This document shows positions 18,307-26,296 of a stretch of 64,000 nucleotides of DNA, piece by piece. Below the pieces are notes generated by a model. That model was given only the letters and a program-made list of their open reading frames with translations. It searched no databases and was not told the origin of the DNA. How positions within the stretch are numbered: the first letter of the stretch is position 1; each line of letters begins with the position of its first letter. The DNA is taken from NCBI RefSeq assembly GCF_001874525.1, contig NZ_LKAQ01000004.1, positions 2,075,590 to 2,139,589 on the forward strand, given 5' to 3'. The position numbers were made by a program, and so were the translations under genes. The stretch is from Pseudodesulfovibrio hydrargyri. Its GTDB lineage: Bacteria > Desulfobacterota > Desulfovibrionia > Desulfovibrionales > Desulfovibrionaceae.

Positions 18307-18501
18307 ATGAAGATAGCCATCGAAATCAACGTGTTCGGCGAGAACATCTCAAAGGTTGTGGAATACCCGGGCACTCCTTCGAGCCAGGGCGAAGTCATCC
18401 AGTGGCTGATGAGCCAGACCGACTACAAGTGGGCCGACTACGAGCACGCCCCCCAGGCGGACCGGCTCATGTACAATTACCGGGACGGCGCCATCAACTA
18501 G
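18307..18501 (+). CDS. Small protein of unknown function, 64 aa
   Basis: A short frame opens at ATG 18307 with GGAG five bases upstream and encodes an acidic, soluble 64-residue protein (begins MKIAIEINVFGENISKVVEY, ends MYNYRDGAIN). There is no signal peptide, membrane segment or recognisable motif. The alternation of hydrophobic and polar residues in the first 20 positions suggests an N-terminal beta-strand pair. I do not recognise a family. It stops five bases before the stop codon of the convergent TrfA-like gene. The long, possibly structured leader upstream suggests post-transcriptional control, which is inference. Confidence 0.65.
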   Translation: MKIAIEINVFGENISKVVEYPGTPSSQGEVIQWLMSQTDYKWADYEHAPQADRLMYNYRDGAIN

Positions 18502-18506
18502 ACCCT

Positions 18507-19313
18507 TCATCGTCTCTCCCCGCCCGCCCGAGCCTGCCTGCTGATCTCCAGTCCTCCTTCCCCAAGGCTCAGACGATACAGGCTCACCGACGTGCGCAGG
18601 CGGTTCACGGATTCCTCGACCTGGACCGGAACGGCCTGGGCATTGCCGGACAGGGCGGGGAGACCCGAGAAGGGGATGCAGATCCGGTCGCTGTAGTGCA
18701 TGACCCCGTGCAGCCAGCGGTCCATGGAGACCTTGGGCAGCTGGAACCGCTCCCGGACGAACCCCTGCAGGTTGTCCAGGCGTTGCAGCGAGATGAGCAT
18801 CTCGGGGTTCAGTTCAATGAGACAGAACCCGGCCTTGTCGTCGAACAGGGCCTTCTGAATGGGCTGCAGATAGCAGGTGAACCGCCCGTCGCGGATCTTG
18901 ATGCGGCCCGATTCCAGCCTGCGCAGCGATTCGGCCACCCGGCGCCTGTCCGTGGTCCCCGCCCTTTTGAGCACTTCCCTTGCCAGACCCCTGAGGTCCA
19001 TTTTTCGGGTGCAGGGAGCCGAGGACTTCTGCCGGGGGAACCTGGCCGCGCAGGCCAGAAATACGTCCTGGTCGAACTGGTCGAGCCGCACGCCCGTGTA
19101 GTGGAGGGTGCGGTGGGCGCAGGTCGACTGGATGGGATAGTCGCGCACGCGCACCCGGCGCCGCACATACTGTCCCTGAAACAGTTCCGAGGCGAAAAAG
19201 AGTTCCGGCGGCAGGCTGAGGAACGCGCATTCCTTCTGCGTCAGGGCGTCGGTTCCGCCCGGGGCCCAGCCCTGTCCCATCCATCCTTCCACCGGCATGT
19301 CGTCGTCGTACAT
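18507..19313 (-). CDS. TrfA-like plasmid replication-initiator homologue, 268 aa
   Basis: The middle of the protein carries the pattern of TrfA-type (PF07042-like) replication initiators. It has a strand pair ending in LHYTGVRLDQFDQDVFLAC (compare the TrfA YTG-x-L and D-x2-V-W segment), a helical block containing RRVAESLRRLESGRIKI, and a second winged-helix half beginning at CLIELNPEMLISL. These initiators bind iterons and recruit the replicative helicase. No iterons, partition genes or other plasmid functions are seen nearby, so this is probably a chromosomal relative used for another purpose, or a remnant of an integrated element. ATG 19313 has AGGAG eight bases upstream. The assignment rests on motif pattern, not on a search. 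Confidence 0.65.
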   Translation of the reverse strand: MYDDDMPVEGWMGQGWAPGGTDALTQKECAFLSLPPELFFASELFQGQYVRRRVRVRDYPIQSTCAHRTLHYTGVRLDQFDQDVFLACAARFPRQKSSAPCTRKMDLRGLAREVLKRAGTTDRRRVAESLRRLESGRIKIRDGRFTCYLQPIQKALFDDKAGFCLIELNPEMLISLQRLDNLQGFVRERFQLPKVSMDRWLHGVMHYSDRICIPFSGLPALSGNAQAVPVQVEESVNRLRTSVSLYRLSLGEGGLEISRQARAGGERR

Positions 19314-19373
19314 CCTTGCTTCTCCTCTGTCGTTTGTCGGGACGCACCGGGTACCCGTCCGCGCACCCGGGGT

Positions 19374-19407
19374 GTGGCCCGGAGCGGCTTTCGCCGCCCC
19401 GGGCCAC
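19374..19407 (-). terminator. GC-rich hairpin downstream of the flx-hdr operon
   Basis: GTGGCCCGG (19374-19382) pairs with CCGGGCCAC (19399-19407), and an inner GCGGC/GCCGC adds to the stem. It lies 22 bases beyond the flxA stop on the minus strand. There is no T-run, so it could be a weak terminator or a transcript-stabilising hairpin. Confidence 0.45.
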
Positions 19408-19429
19408 GGAGGCTAAGGTGATGAGGTGT

Positions 19430-20272
19430 CTATAATTCGTTGGGCAGCTCCTTGAGCTGCTTGTTGGTGAAGACCGGGCCGTCCTTGCAGACGTACTTGG
19501 TGCCTATGTTGCACCGGCCGCAGATGCCCACCCCGCACTTCATTCTCTTCTCCAGGGTGGTGATGATCTGCTCGTCCTTGAAGCCCAGCGTGTGCAGGGC
19601 CTCTATGGTGAACTTGATCATGATCGGCGGGCCGCAGGTCACGGCAAAGGCGTTCTCGGCCGAGGGGGCCATCTCCTTGAGCACGTTGGGGATCAGTCCC
19701 ACGTGGTGCGGCCAGTCCGGGGTGCCGTTGTCCACGGTCAGCTCGGTGGTCATGTCCTCGCGCTCGAGCCAGTCGGGCAGTTCGTAGCTGAAGGCCATGT
19801 CAAAGGGGCTGCGCGCGCCGTAGAGCAGGGTGATCTTGCCGTAGTCGTCGCGGTTGTCGAGCATGTACAGAAGCAGGGTCCGCAGCGGGGCCATGCCGAT
19901 GCCGCCGCCGACGAAGACGATGTCCTTGCCCCGCATCTCCTTGTAGGGGAAGCTGTTGCCCAGGGGGGCGCGCACGCCGACCTGGTCGCCCGGGCGCAGC
20001 TTGTGCAACTTCTCGGTCAGCTCGCCCACGCGCATGACGCTGAACTGCAGGTAGTCCATGCGGGTGGGGGTGGAGTTGATGACAAAGGTGGATTCGCCCA
20101 CGCCGAAGACGGACAGTTGTCCCACCTGTCCCGGCTCGAACCGGAAGTTCCGCATGGCATCGGGGTTGTTGAGGGTGATGCGGAACGTCTTGATGTTCGC
20201 CGTCTCCTCAATCACTTCCTGGATGGTGCCCATGTCGGGAAGATACAGATTGCTCGCGTCGGTGCTAGTCAT
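19430..20272 (-). CDS. flxA: FlxA: NAD(H)/FAD-binding oxidoreductase subunit, 280 aa
   Basis: Ferredoxin-NADP reductase fold: an N-terminal FAD-binding barrel, the NAD-binding signature IVFVGGGIGMAPLRTLLLYML around residue 118 (split IVFVGGGIGMAP and LRTLLLYML), and a C-terminal [2Fe-2S] motif CGVGICGRCNIGTKYVC. This is the NADH-interacting subunit of the FlxABCD-HdrABC complex described in Desulfovibrio vulgaris, thought to couple NADH oxidation/reduction to ferredoxin and the HdrABC disulfide chemistry. ATG 20272 overlaps the end of flxB by 8 bp, which rules out the long upstream extension of the frame. It is the last gene of the operon; a GC-rich hairpin follows. Confidence 0.9.
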   Translation of the reverse strand: MTSTDASNLYLPDMGTIQEVIEETANIKTFRITLNNPDAMRNFRFEPGQVGQLSVFGVGESTFVINSTPTRMDYLQFSVMRVGELTEKLHKLRPGDQVGVRAPLGNSFPYKEMRGKDIVFVGGGIGMAPLRTLLLYMLDNRDDYGKITLLYGARSPFDMAFSYELPDWLEREDMTTELTVDNGTPDWPHHVGLIPNVLKEMAPSAENAFAVTCGPPIMIKFTIEALHTLGFKDEQIITTLEKRMKCGVGICGRCNIGTKYVCKDGPVFTNKQLKELPNEL

Positions 20273-21335
20273 TGGCGTGCTCCTGTTTGGCCAAGGCGCG
20301 GTCCCGCGCTTGGGCGACGATGGCCCGGACGTCCATGGACACGGGGCAATGCACGATGCACCGCCCGCATCCCACGCAGGCGAGGTTGCCGTCGTGCAGT
20401 TCGGGATAGTAGCTGAACTTGTGGCCGATCCGGTTGCGCATGCGCTGGGCCTTCCCGTTGCGCGGGTTGTGGCCGCTGCCCTCCAGGGTGAACTGGAAGG
20501 ACATGCAGTTGTCCCAGGTCCGTACCCGGACACCGTCGTCGCCGTTGATCTCGTCGGTCATGTTGAAGCAGTAGCAGGTCGGGCAGAGGTAGCTGCACGC
20601 GCCGCAGCTGAGGCACTTGGCCGCCACCCCGCCCCAGAATTCCTGGTCGTCGAAGAGCCGGAGCACTTCGCCCTGGGCCCCGCCCAGGGGATCGCCTCCG
20701 GGCATGGACTCGGCAACGTCCTTGCGGACCTGGCGGGCCTCCTCCAACCGGCCTTCGGCCTCCACCAGGGGCTGTTCCGCCAGGAACGCCTCGCCCCGCT
20801 CGGTCACGGGCTCGATCACGTAGCCGCCCTCCACGGGCGTGAACAGGATATCCGAGCCGTCCGTGTCGCCGGGGCCGCCGCCCACGCGGTTGCAGAAACA
20901 GGTGTCCGCGGGATCGGTGCAGGCCAGGGCGGCCACGATGGTCTTGTCCCGGCGGGTGCAGTAGTAGATGTCCCGGCGGGAGCCGCCGTCGTAAACGCGG
21001 TCGAACACGGTGAACCCCTTGGCGTCGCAGGGCCGGGCCCCGAACAGGAAGGCGTCCCGGTCGGGCAGGGTCTCGCGGACCTCGAGTTCGGTCCGGGACG
21101 GCACGCCCTCGCCCTTGGAGTAGTGGAACTCCAACAGTGTTTCGCAGCGGGGGAGCAGTGCGGCTTTGGCTGATGCGTCGGCCAGCCCCTCCAGATCCAG
21201 CTGGCTGTCCGCATCAAGCGGCGCGAAGAGAGTCTGTCCCCCCTGTCGCACCGGCGCCAGGACCTGCCGGGTCTCGGCCAGGGAAAGGAGCCAGGGCATG
21301 AGCTTGTCGTCGGCGATGTATCGTGCGGTGAGCAT
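20265..21335 (-). CDS. flxB: FlxB: 4Fe-4S ferredoxin-type electron-transfer subunit, 356 aa
   Basis: Resembles AsrA/HydB-type iron-sulfur proteins. An N-terminal alpha/beta region (residues 1-220) has several isolated Cys (FGARPCDAKGF, TDPADTCFCNRVGGG). A C-terminal pair of [4Fe-4S] motifs follows, CLSCGACSYLCPTCYC and CVGCGRCIVHCPVS. It passes electrons between the NADH module FlxA and the other Flx/Hdr subunits. The start ATG 21335 overlaps the flxC stop as TAATG; a GTG six bases upstream is an alternative. Tight overlaps on both sides show translational coupling. The names flxB and flxC follow the D. vulgaris operon, and the assignment of letters between these two subunits is less certain than the family. 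Confidence 0.85.
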   Translation of the reverse strand: MLTARYIADDKLMPWLLSLAETRQVLAPVRQGGQTLFAPLDADSQLDLEGLADASAKAALLPRCETLLEFHYSKGEGVPSRTELEVRETLPDRDAFLFGARPCDAKGFTVFDRVYDGGSRRDIYYCTRRDKTIVAALACTDPADTCFCNRVGGGPGDTDGSDILFTPVEGGYVIEPVTERGEAFLAEQPLVEAEGRLEEARQVRKDVAESMPGGDPLGGAQGEVLRLFDDQEFWGGVAAKCLSCGACSYLCPTCYCFNMTDEINGDDGVRVRTWDNCMSFQFTLEGSGHNPRNGKAQRMRNRIGHKFSYYPELHDGNLACVGCGRCIVHCPVSMDVRAIVAQARDRALAKQEHAND

Positions 21336-22300
21336 TACCACTCCCTCTCCTTGATGTTTTTCTCCTCTTCACGGAATTCGAACAGCGGCGGGGCCTGGTC
21401 CGGGTCGGTCCCGGCCCGGTAGTCGAACAGGTCCTGAATGCTGCGGTTGAGGGCCTGCTTCAGGGTCATGATCGGCAGCCCCATGGGGCAGGCCCGCTCG
21501 CATTCGCCGCATTCGGTGCAGCGCCCGGCCGTGTGCAGGGCGTGGATGGCCTGGAACATGAGTTTTTCCCGGGGGTGGTCGGTCTGGTCCACCCAGTGGG
21601 GCTCACGGCTCTGGGCCGCGCAGTGGTCCTGGCAGACGCACAGGGGGCAGGCGGACCGGCAGGCGTAGCAGCGGATGCAGCGGCTCATCTGGTCCTCCCA
21701 GAAGTGCAGGCGCTCCTCCATGCTCATGGCCTCCAGCTCCTCCAGGGTGGTGGCCGGGGTCTCGGTCACCCGGGGCGGTTCGCCGTGCTCGCCGATGAAG
21801 TGGTCGCAGACCTCGGCGTCGGCCCCGGTGCAGGTGAAGCATTTTTTCTGCAACACCTCGGCCAGGGGCAGGGTCCTGGGCTCACCGGACATGGAGAAGC
21901 TCGCGGTCCCGCCGTTCACGGACACGGATTCCAGGCCGCCGCGCAACGAGCCCAGCGCCTTGCGCGCCGCCCGGGCGTCCACCGCACCGGTGCAGTGCAG
22001 GCCGAAGATGGTCACGTCCTCGCGGTCGATGAGCTTCTCCTGGAGCAGTTCGACCAGGGACCGGGCGTCGCACCCCTTGACCACGATGCCGACCTTCTTG
22101 CCGCGAAGGCCGGGCAGGTATCCCGCCAGGTTCTGGGAACAGCGGGGGTCCCATTCGATACGTTCGACATCCGCCTCTTCGGTGATGAACAGCGGGGTGT
22201 GGCTCAGGGGATCGGGGCCCGCCGCCCAGGCGATGACCATGTCGAGGCCGGGCAGCGCTTTCTTTATCTCGGTTTTCAGATCGTCAATGGATGATGCCAT
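21335..22300 (-). CDS. flxC: FlxC: FrhB/coenzyme F420 dehydrogenase-like Fe-S subunit, 321 aa
   Basis: The N-terminal half has the pattern of FrhB/HycB-type proteins (VGIVVKGCDARSLVELLQE), which bind flavin or interact with it. The central region carries a Cys-rich segment (CFTCTGADAEVC, CIRCYACRSACPLCVCQDHC) and the C-terminal region another [4Fe-4S] motif, CTECGECERACPMGLP. It is the electron-wiring subunit of the Flx module. The gene lies 12 bp after flxD and overlaps flxB. The C-terminal 20 residues are highly charged and end at the overlapping stop. The family is clear, but the exact cluster number (about three) is estimated from the Cys pattern only. Confidence 0.85.
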   Translation of the reverse strand: MASSIDDLKTEIKKALPGLDMVIAWAAGPDPLSHTPLFITEEADVERIEWDPRCSQNLAGYLPGLRGKKVGIVVKGCDARSLVELLQEKLIDREDVTIFGLHCTGAVDARAARKALGSLRGGLESVSVNGGTASFSMSGEPRTLPLAEVLQKKCFTCTGADAEVCDHFIGEHGEPPRVTETPATTLEELEAMSMEERLHFWEDQMSRCIRCYACRSACPLCVCQDHCAAQSREPHWVDQTDHPREKLMFQAIHALHTAGRCTECGECERACPMGLPIMTLKQALNRSIQDLFDYRAGTDPDQAPPLFEFREEEKNIKEREW

Positions 22301-22312
22301 TGCGGGACTCCT

Positions 22313-22786
22313 TTAAAGGGCCTGGGTCTGGTCCATGTGACACAGGCACATGTCCAGGCTGGTTCCGGACTTGAAGCCGGGCATGGGGCCCAGCGCGTGC
22401 ACCTGCTCGGTGAAGCTGGTGACCACCGACCGCCAGCGCTGGCCCTCGGAGGCCGAGACCCAGGTATATTCGAAGCGGCCGGGATCGACGCCGATGACGG
22501 GCAGCAGGGCCTTGAGGACCTCGAGCCGCCTGCGGGCGTAGAAGTTGCCTTCGGAATAGTGGCAGTCCCTTGGATGGCAGCCGGAGACGAGCACGCCGTC
22601 GGCCCCGTTCATGAACGCGCGGACGATGAACAGCGGGTTGATGCGGCCCGTGCAGGGCAGCCTGACGATGCGCAGGTCCGTGGGCTGGGCGAACCGGCCC
22701 ACGCCCGCGGTGTCGGCTCCCGCATAGGAGCACCAGTTGCAAAGGAAGCCGATGATCCGCAGTTCCTTTCCTTCGTTTACAGACAT
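22313..22786 (-). CDS. flxD: FlxD: MvhD-like [2Fe-2S] electron-transfer subunit, 157 aa
   Basis: Short protein of the MvhD/FlpD family that links an electron-input module to HdrA. Diagnostic segments are IIGFLCNWCSYAGADTAG near the start, RLPCTGRINPLFIVRAFMNG, and VLVSGCHPRDCHYSEGN, whose cysteines bind a [2Fe-2S] cluster. The start MSVNEGKEL (ATG 22786) overlaps the hdrA stop by 10 bp, consistent with translational coupling between HdrA and its direct electron donor. The length is typical of the family. Confidence 0.92.
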   Translation of the reverse strand: MSVNEGKELRIIGFLCNWCSYAGADTAGVGRFAQPTDLRIVRLPCTGRINPLFIVRAFMNGADGVLVSGCHPRDCHYSEGNFYARRRLEVLKALLPVIGVDPGRFEYTWVSASEGQRWRSVVTSFTEQVHALGPMPGFKSGTSLDMCLCHMDQTQAL

Positions 22787-24732
22787 AAGGTGTTCACCTC
22801 GGCGAGTATCTGGTTGTCGGTGAAGTGGCGGAGCTGGATGGCCCCCTGCGGGCAGGCGGCCGTGCATACGCCGCAGCCCTGGCATACGGTCTCGACGACC
22901 GAGGCCTTGGGCATGCCCCGGAAGTCGATCATCTCGATGGCCCCGAAGGGGCAGACCGATTCGCACTTGCCGCAGCCGATGCAGCGCACCAGCTTGACGC
23001 CCGAGACCTGGGGATCGCTGGCCAGCTTGTCCTTGGAGAACAGGGCCAGGACCTTGGCCGCGGCCGCGTCGCCCTGGGCCACCGAGGACGGGATGTCCTT
23101 GGGGCCCTGGCAGGACCCTGCGAGGTAGATGCCCGCGGTGTTGGTCTCGACCGGCTTGAGCTTGGGGTGTCCCTCCAGGAAGAATCCGTACGGGTCGTAG
23201 GAGATGCGCAGCTTCTCGGCCAGCTCGCCCGCGCCCTTGGCGGCCTCGGCCCCCACGGCGAGAACGATCAGGTCGGCCTCGATCTCCACCTGCTGGCCGA
23301 GCAGCGTGTCCGCGCCCTTGACCAGGTAGCGGCCGTTCTTGGGCTGGATGGCCGAGACCCTGCCCCGGATGTACCGGGCCCCGTATTCCTCCATGGCCCG
23401 CCGGGTGAACTCGTCGTAGTTCTTACCGGGTGAGCGGATGTCCATGTAGAAGACGTAGGACTGGGAGTCGGGCATGTGGTCCTTGGTCAGGATGGTCTGC
23501 TTGGCCGTGTACATGCAGCAGAAGCCGGAGCAGTAAGGGCGGCCGATGGACTTGTCGCGGGAGCCCACGCACTGGATGAAGACGATGTCCTTGGGCTCGG
23601 TCCCGTCGGACGGCCGCTTGATGTGCCCCTCGGTGGGGCCGGAGGCGGACAGCAGGCGCTCGTACTGCATGGACGTGATCACGTCCGGATACCGGCCGCC
23701 GCCGTATTCGCCGTACTTGGTGAAGTCGAACAGGTCGTAGCCCGTGGCCGCGATGATCGCGCCCACCTGCTCGGTGACCAGTTCGTCCTGCTGGTCGAAG
23801 CGGATGGCCTCGGTGGGGCAGGCCTTGGCGCAGGCGCCGCACTTGCCCTTGGTCAGCATGATGCAGGCCTCCGGGTTGATGGACGCCTTCTTGGGAATGG
23901 CCTGGGGAAACGGGATGTTGATGGCCGTGGTCGTACCGATGAATTCGTTGAAGCGGTCCGGGGTCTTCTTGCTCGGGCACTTGGTGGCGCATTCCCCGCA
24001 CCCGGTGCAGGCGTCCCAGTCCACGTACGCGGCCTTGCGGCGCACGGTGACGTCGAAGTTGCCGACGAATCCCTTGACCGAGTCCACCTCGGACAGGGTG
24101 TACAGGGTGATGTTCGGGTGCTGGGCCACGTCGACCATCTTGGGGCCGAGGATGCAGCTCGAACAGTCCACGGTGGGGAAGGTCTTGTCGAGCTTGGACA
24201 TCTTGCCGCCGATGCTCGGCTCGCGCTCGACCAGGACCACTTCGAGCCCGCCGTCGGCGCAGTCCAGGGCGGCCTGGATTCCGGCCACGCCGCCGCCGAT
24301 GACCATGACCCGCTTGTTGATGTCGAACTCGCCGGCCTCGAGATAGTCGTTGCGGCGCAGCTTTTCGACGGCCATGTGGACCAGTTCCTCGGCCTTGCGG
24401 GTGTTGGCCTCCTTGTCCTTGCCGACCCAGGAGACGTGCTCCCGGATGTTGGCCATCTCGAACATGTACTTGTTCAGGCCCGCCCTCTCCAGGGTGCGCC
24501 GGAAGGTCGCCTCGTGCATGCGCGGGGTGCAGGAGGCCACGACCACGCCGTCCAGGTCATAGGTCTTGATGGCGTCCACGATGCCCGCCTGGCCCGGTTC
24601 GGAGCAGGCGTACATGGTGTCCGTGGCGAAGACCACTTCGCGAAAGTTCAGGGCCGCCTTGGCCACGGCCTCGGTGTCCACGGTTCCGGCGATGTTGCTG
24701 CCGCAGTGGCAGACGAAGACTCCGATATTCAT
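22777..24732 (-). CDS. hdrA: HdrA: FAD- and Fe-S-containing heterodisulfide reductase subunit, 651 aa
   Basis: The flavin subunit where electron bifurcation is believed to occur in HdrABC complexes. An N-terminal Cys segment (CHCGSNIAG) is followed by a Rossmann FAD motif, VMVIGGGVAGIQAAL near residue 148. Then come CTGCGECATKCPSKK and CGACAKACPTEAI, the conserved GSRDKSIGRPYCSGFCC segment, and two C-terminal ferredoxin motifs, CIGCGKCESVCPFGAI and CQGCGVCTAACPQGAI. The start MNIGVFVCHCG overlaps the hdrB stop (TAATG); the long upstream extension of the frame is a shadow of hdrB. FlxD starts within its last codons. The length is that of the standard HdrA. Confidence 0.95.
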   Translation of the reverse strand: MNIGVFVCHCGSNIAGTVDTEAVAKAALNFREVVFATDTMYACSEPGQAGIVDAIKTYDLDGVVVASCTPRMHEATFRRTLERAGLNKYMFEMANIREHVSWVGKDKEANTRKAEELVHMAVEKLRRNDYLEAGEFDINKRVMVIGGGVAGIQAALDCADGGLEVVLVEREPSIGGKMSKLDKTFPTVDCSSCILGPKMVDVAQHPNITLYTLSEVDSVKGFVGNFDVTVRRKAAYVDWDACTGCGECATKCPSKKTPDRFNEFIGTTTAINIPFPQAIPKKASINPEACIMLTKGKCGACAKACPTEAIRFDQQDELVTEQVGAIIAATGYDLFDFTKYGEYGGGRYPDVITSMQYERLLSASGPTEGHIKRPSDGTEPKDIVFIQCVGSRDKSIGRPYCSGFCCMYTAKQTILTKDHMPDSQSYVFYMDIRSPGKNYDEFTRRAMEEYGARYIRGRVSAIQPKNGRYLVKGADTLLGQQVEIEADLIVLAVGAEAAKGAGELAEKLRISYDPYGFFLEGHPKLKPVETNTAGIYLAGSCQGPKDIPSSVAQGDAAAAKVLALFSKDKLASDPQVSGVKLVRCIGCGKCESVCPFGAIEMIDFRGMPKASVVETVCQGCGVCTAACPQGAIQLRHFTDNQILAEVNTLCL

Positions 24733-25634
24733 TAGGCCCCCTCTCCGGTGCGCCCGGCCAGGGAGGCGAGCAGGGGACGCGGACTGACGCAGAGTTTGTC
24801 CATCATGGTGCTCGTCTCGCCCTGCCCGGCGGCAAGGCCGGCAAGTTGCGTATAGTAGAAGACGGGCATGTTGTGCCCGCTGTGATTGGCCTTGTTGATC
24901 TGCGACTGGCGCATGTCCAGGTTCAGCTGGCACAGGGGGCAGGCCGTGACGATGGCGTCGGCCCCGGCCTCCTCGGCCGCGTCCAGAATGCGCCCGGAAA
25001 GCTTGGCGATGACGTCCTTGCGGGTGGTGCCCAGGGACGCGCCGCAACAGTCGGTCTTCAGGGCGAAGGGCAGGACCTCGGCCCCCAGTTCGGCCAGCAG
25101 GTTGTCCAGGGCCATGGGGTTTTCCGGGTCATCGAACTGCATGATCTGCGGCGGGCGGATCATGATGCAGCCGTAGTAGGGGACCACCTTGAGTCCGGCC
25201 AGGGGCTTTTGGACCAGCTTGGCCAGGGCTTCGAGGCCGAGGTCCTCGACCAGCATCTGGAGCACGGATTTGATCGGCAGGTCGGCCGTCAGCGTCCGCC
25301 CGACCACCAGTTCCACTTTGCGGTGGAATTCGGGATCGGCCAGCCGGTGCTGGGTGGTCTTGAGATTCTTCAGGCAGCTGGGGCAGGGCGTGAGGATGCC
25401 GTCGAGTTTCCGCTCTTCGGCCATGTCGTCGGCGATGCCCAGGTTGCGGCCCACCAGGCAGGCTGACAGCAGGTGATCGACCGCGTGGGCCGGGGTGGAG
25501 CCGCAACAGTTCCAGTCGGGGATCTCCACCAGCTCGATGCCCAGGCTTTCGCACAGGGCGCGGGTGGAGGTGTCGTACTCGAGCGAGGTGCCGAGTCCCG
25601 AGCATCCCGGATAATACGCGTAACACAGACTCAT
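24732..25634 (-). CDS. hdrB: HdrB: heterodisulfide reductase catalytic subunit with CCG domains, 300 aa
   Basis: Two cysteine-rich CCG domains are visible. The first has NCCGSTP and CPSCLKN, the second has DCCGASLG and CPLCQLNLD. In methanogens these bind the non-cubane [4Fe-4S] clusters that cleave CoM-S-S-CoB; in sulfate reducers the disulfide substrate is different (DsrC trisulfide or another thiol has been proposed). The N-terminal YAYYPGCSGLGTS loop is typical. The start overlaps the hdrC stop (ATGA) and the end overlaps hdrA. Confidence 0.95.
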   Translation of the reverse strand: MSLCYAYYPGCSGLGTSLEYDTSTRALCESLGIELVEIPDWNCCGSTPAHAVDHLLSACLVGRNLGIADDMAEERKLDGILTPCPSCLKNLKTTQHRLADPEFHRKVELVVGRTLTADLPIKSVLQMLVEDLGLEALAKLVQKPLAGLKVVPYYGCIMIRPPQIMQFDDPENPMALDNLLAELGAEVLPFALKTDCCGASLGTTRKDVIAKLSGRILDAAEEAGADAIVTACPLCQLNLDMRQSQINKANHSGHNMPVFYYTQLAGLAAGQGETSTMMDKLCVSPRPLLASLAGRTGEGA

Positions 25635-26182
25635 TGTTTCTGCTCCCGATAGCGGTCGAAAATCCCTCGGATTTCAGCCAATTTCTTGATGTCGTGGGCC
25701 CTCAGGCCCAGCTTGCCCTTGCGCAGGGCCATGGGGGCCAGGTCCACGTCGGTGAACATCCGGCCGGTCTTGCTCACGTAGTTGGCCATGAGCCCGAGCT
25801 CGAAGACGCGGCCGTGCTTTTCCACGGATTCCAGGAAGGCCTTCCAGAAGGCGCCGACCGCCTTTTCGCTGACGATGTCCTCGCGCCGGGCCATGTGGCG
25901 CAGGACGTCCATGATCCTGGCCACGTCGATGTCGTTGGGACACCGGGTGGTGCAGGTCTCGCAGGAGGCGCACAGCCAGATGGCGTGGGAGGACAGGGCT
26001 TCCTGCTTCCTCCCGGCCTGGACCAGGCGCATGATCTGGTTGACCGGATAGTCGTAGGCGAAGGAAACCGGGCACCCGGCGGTGCAGTTGCCGCATTGGT
26101 AGCAAAGGGCGAGGTTCTGCTCGCTCTCCCGCTGCACCTCGGCGATGAATTCTGAATCAAAGGTCTTCGGGCTGGATGACAT
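25631..26182 (-). CDS. hdrC: HdrC: 4Fe-4S ferredoxin subunit of heterodisulfide reductase, 183 aa
   Basis: Two ferredoxin motifs, CYQCGNCTAGCPVSF and CASCETCTTRCPNDIDV, followed by a helical tail with KLGLRAHDIKKLAEI, typical of HdrC. It transfers electrons from HdrA to HdrB. ATG 26182 has GGAGAG eight bases upstream and is favoured over an ATG 27 bases further out. It is the first hdr gene, 115 bp after adh with a hairpin in between, and overlaps hdrB by four bases. Confidence 0.93.
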   Translation of the reverse strand: MSSSPKTFDSEFIAEVQRESEQNLALCYQCGNCTAGCPVSFAYDYPVNQIMRLVQAGRKQEALSSHAIWLCASCETCTTRCPNDIDVARIMDVLRHMARREDIVSEKAVGAFWKAFLESVEKHGRVFELGLMANYVSKTGRMFTDVDLAPMALRKGKLGLRAHDIKKLAEIRGIFDRYREQKQ

Positions 26183-26256
26183 GGACGTGACTCTCCGTGT
26201 TGGTGGCAAACGGGCGGCGTGTGCGGCCGCCCGAATATGGGGAGGTCTTCCGAACA

Positions 26257-26280
26257 GGGGCGGAGCCGAAGCCCCGCCCC
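26257..26280 (-). terminator. Intercistronic hairpin between adh and hdrC
   Basis: GGGGCGG (26257-26263) pairs with CCGCCCC (26274-26280), with two further inner pairs and a tetraloop, 17 bases after the adh stop on the minus strand. With no T-run it is more likely a partial terminator or an RNA-processing/stability element that sets adh expression above that of hdr-flx. Confidence 0.45.
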
Positions 26281-26296
26281 CATTGGAAGGGAGGAC

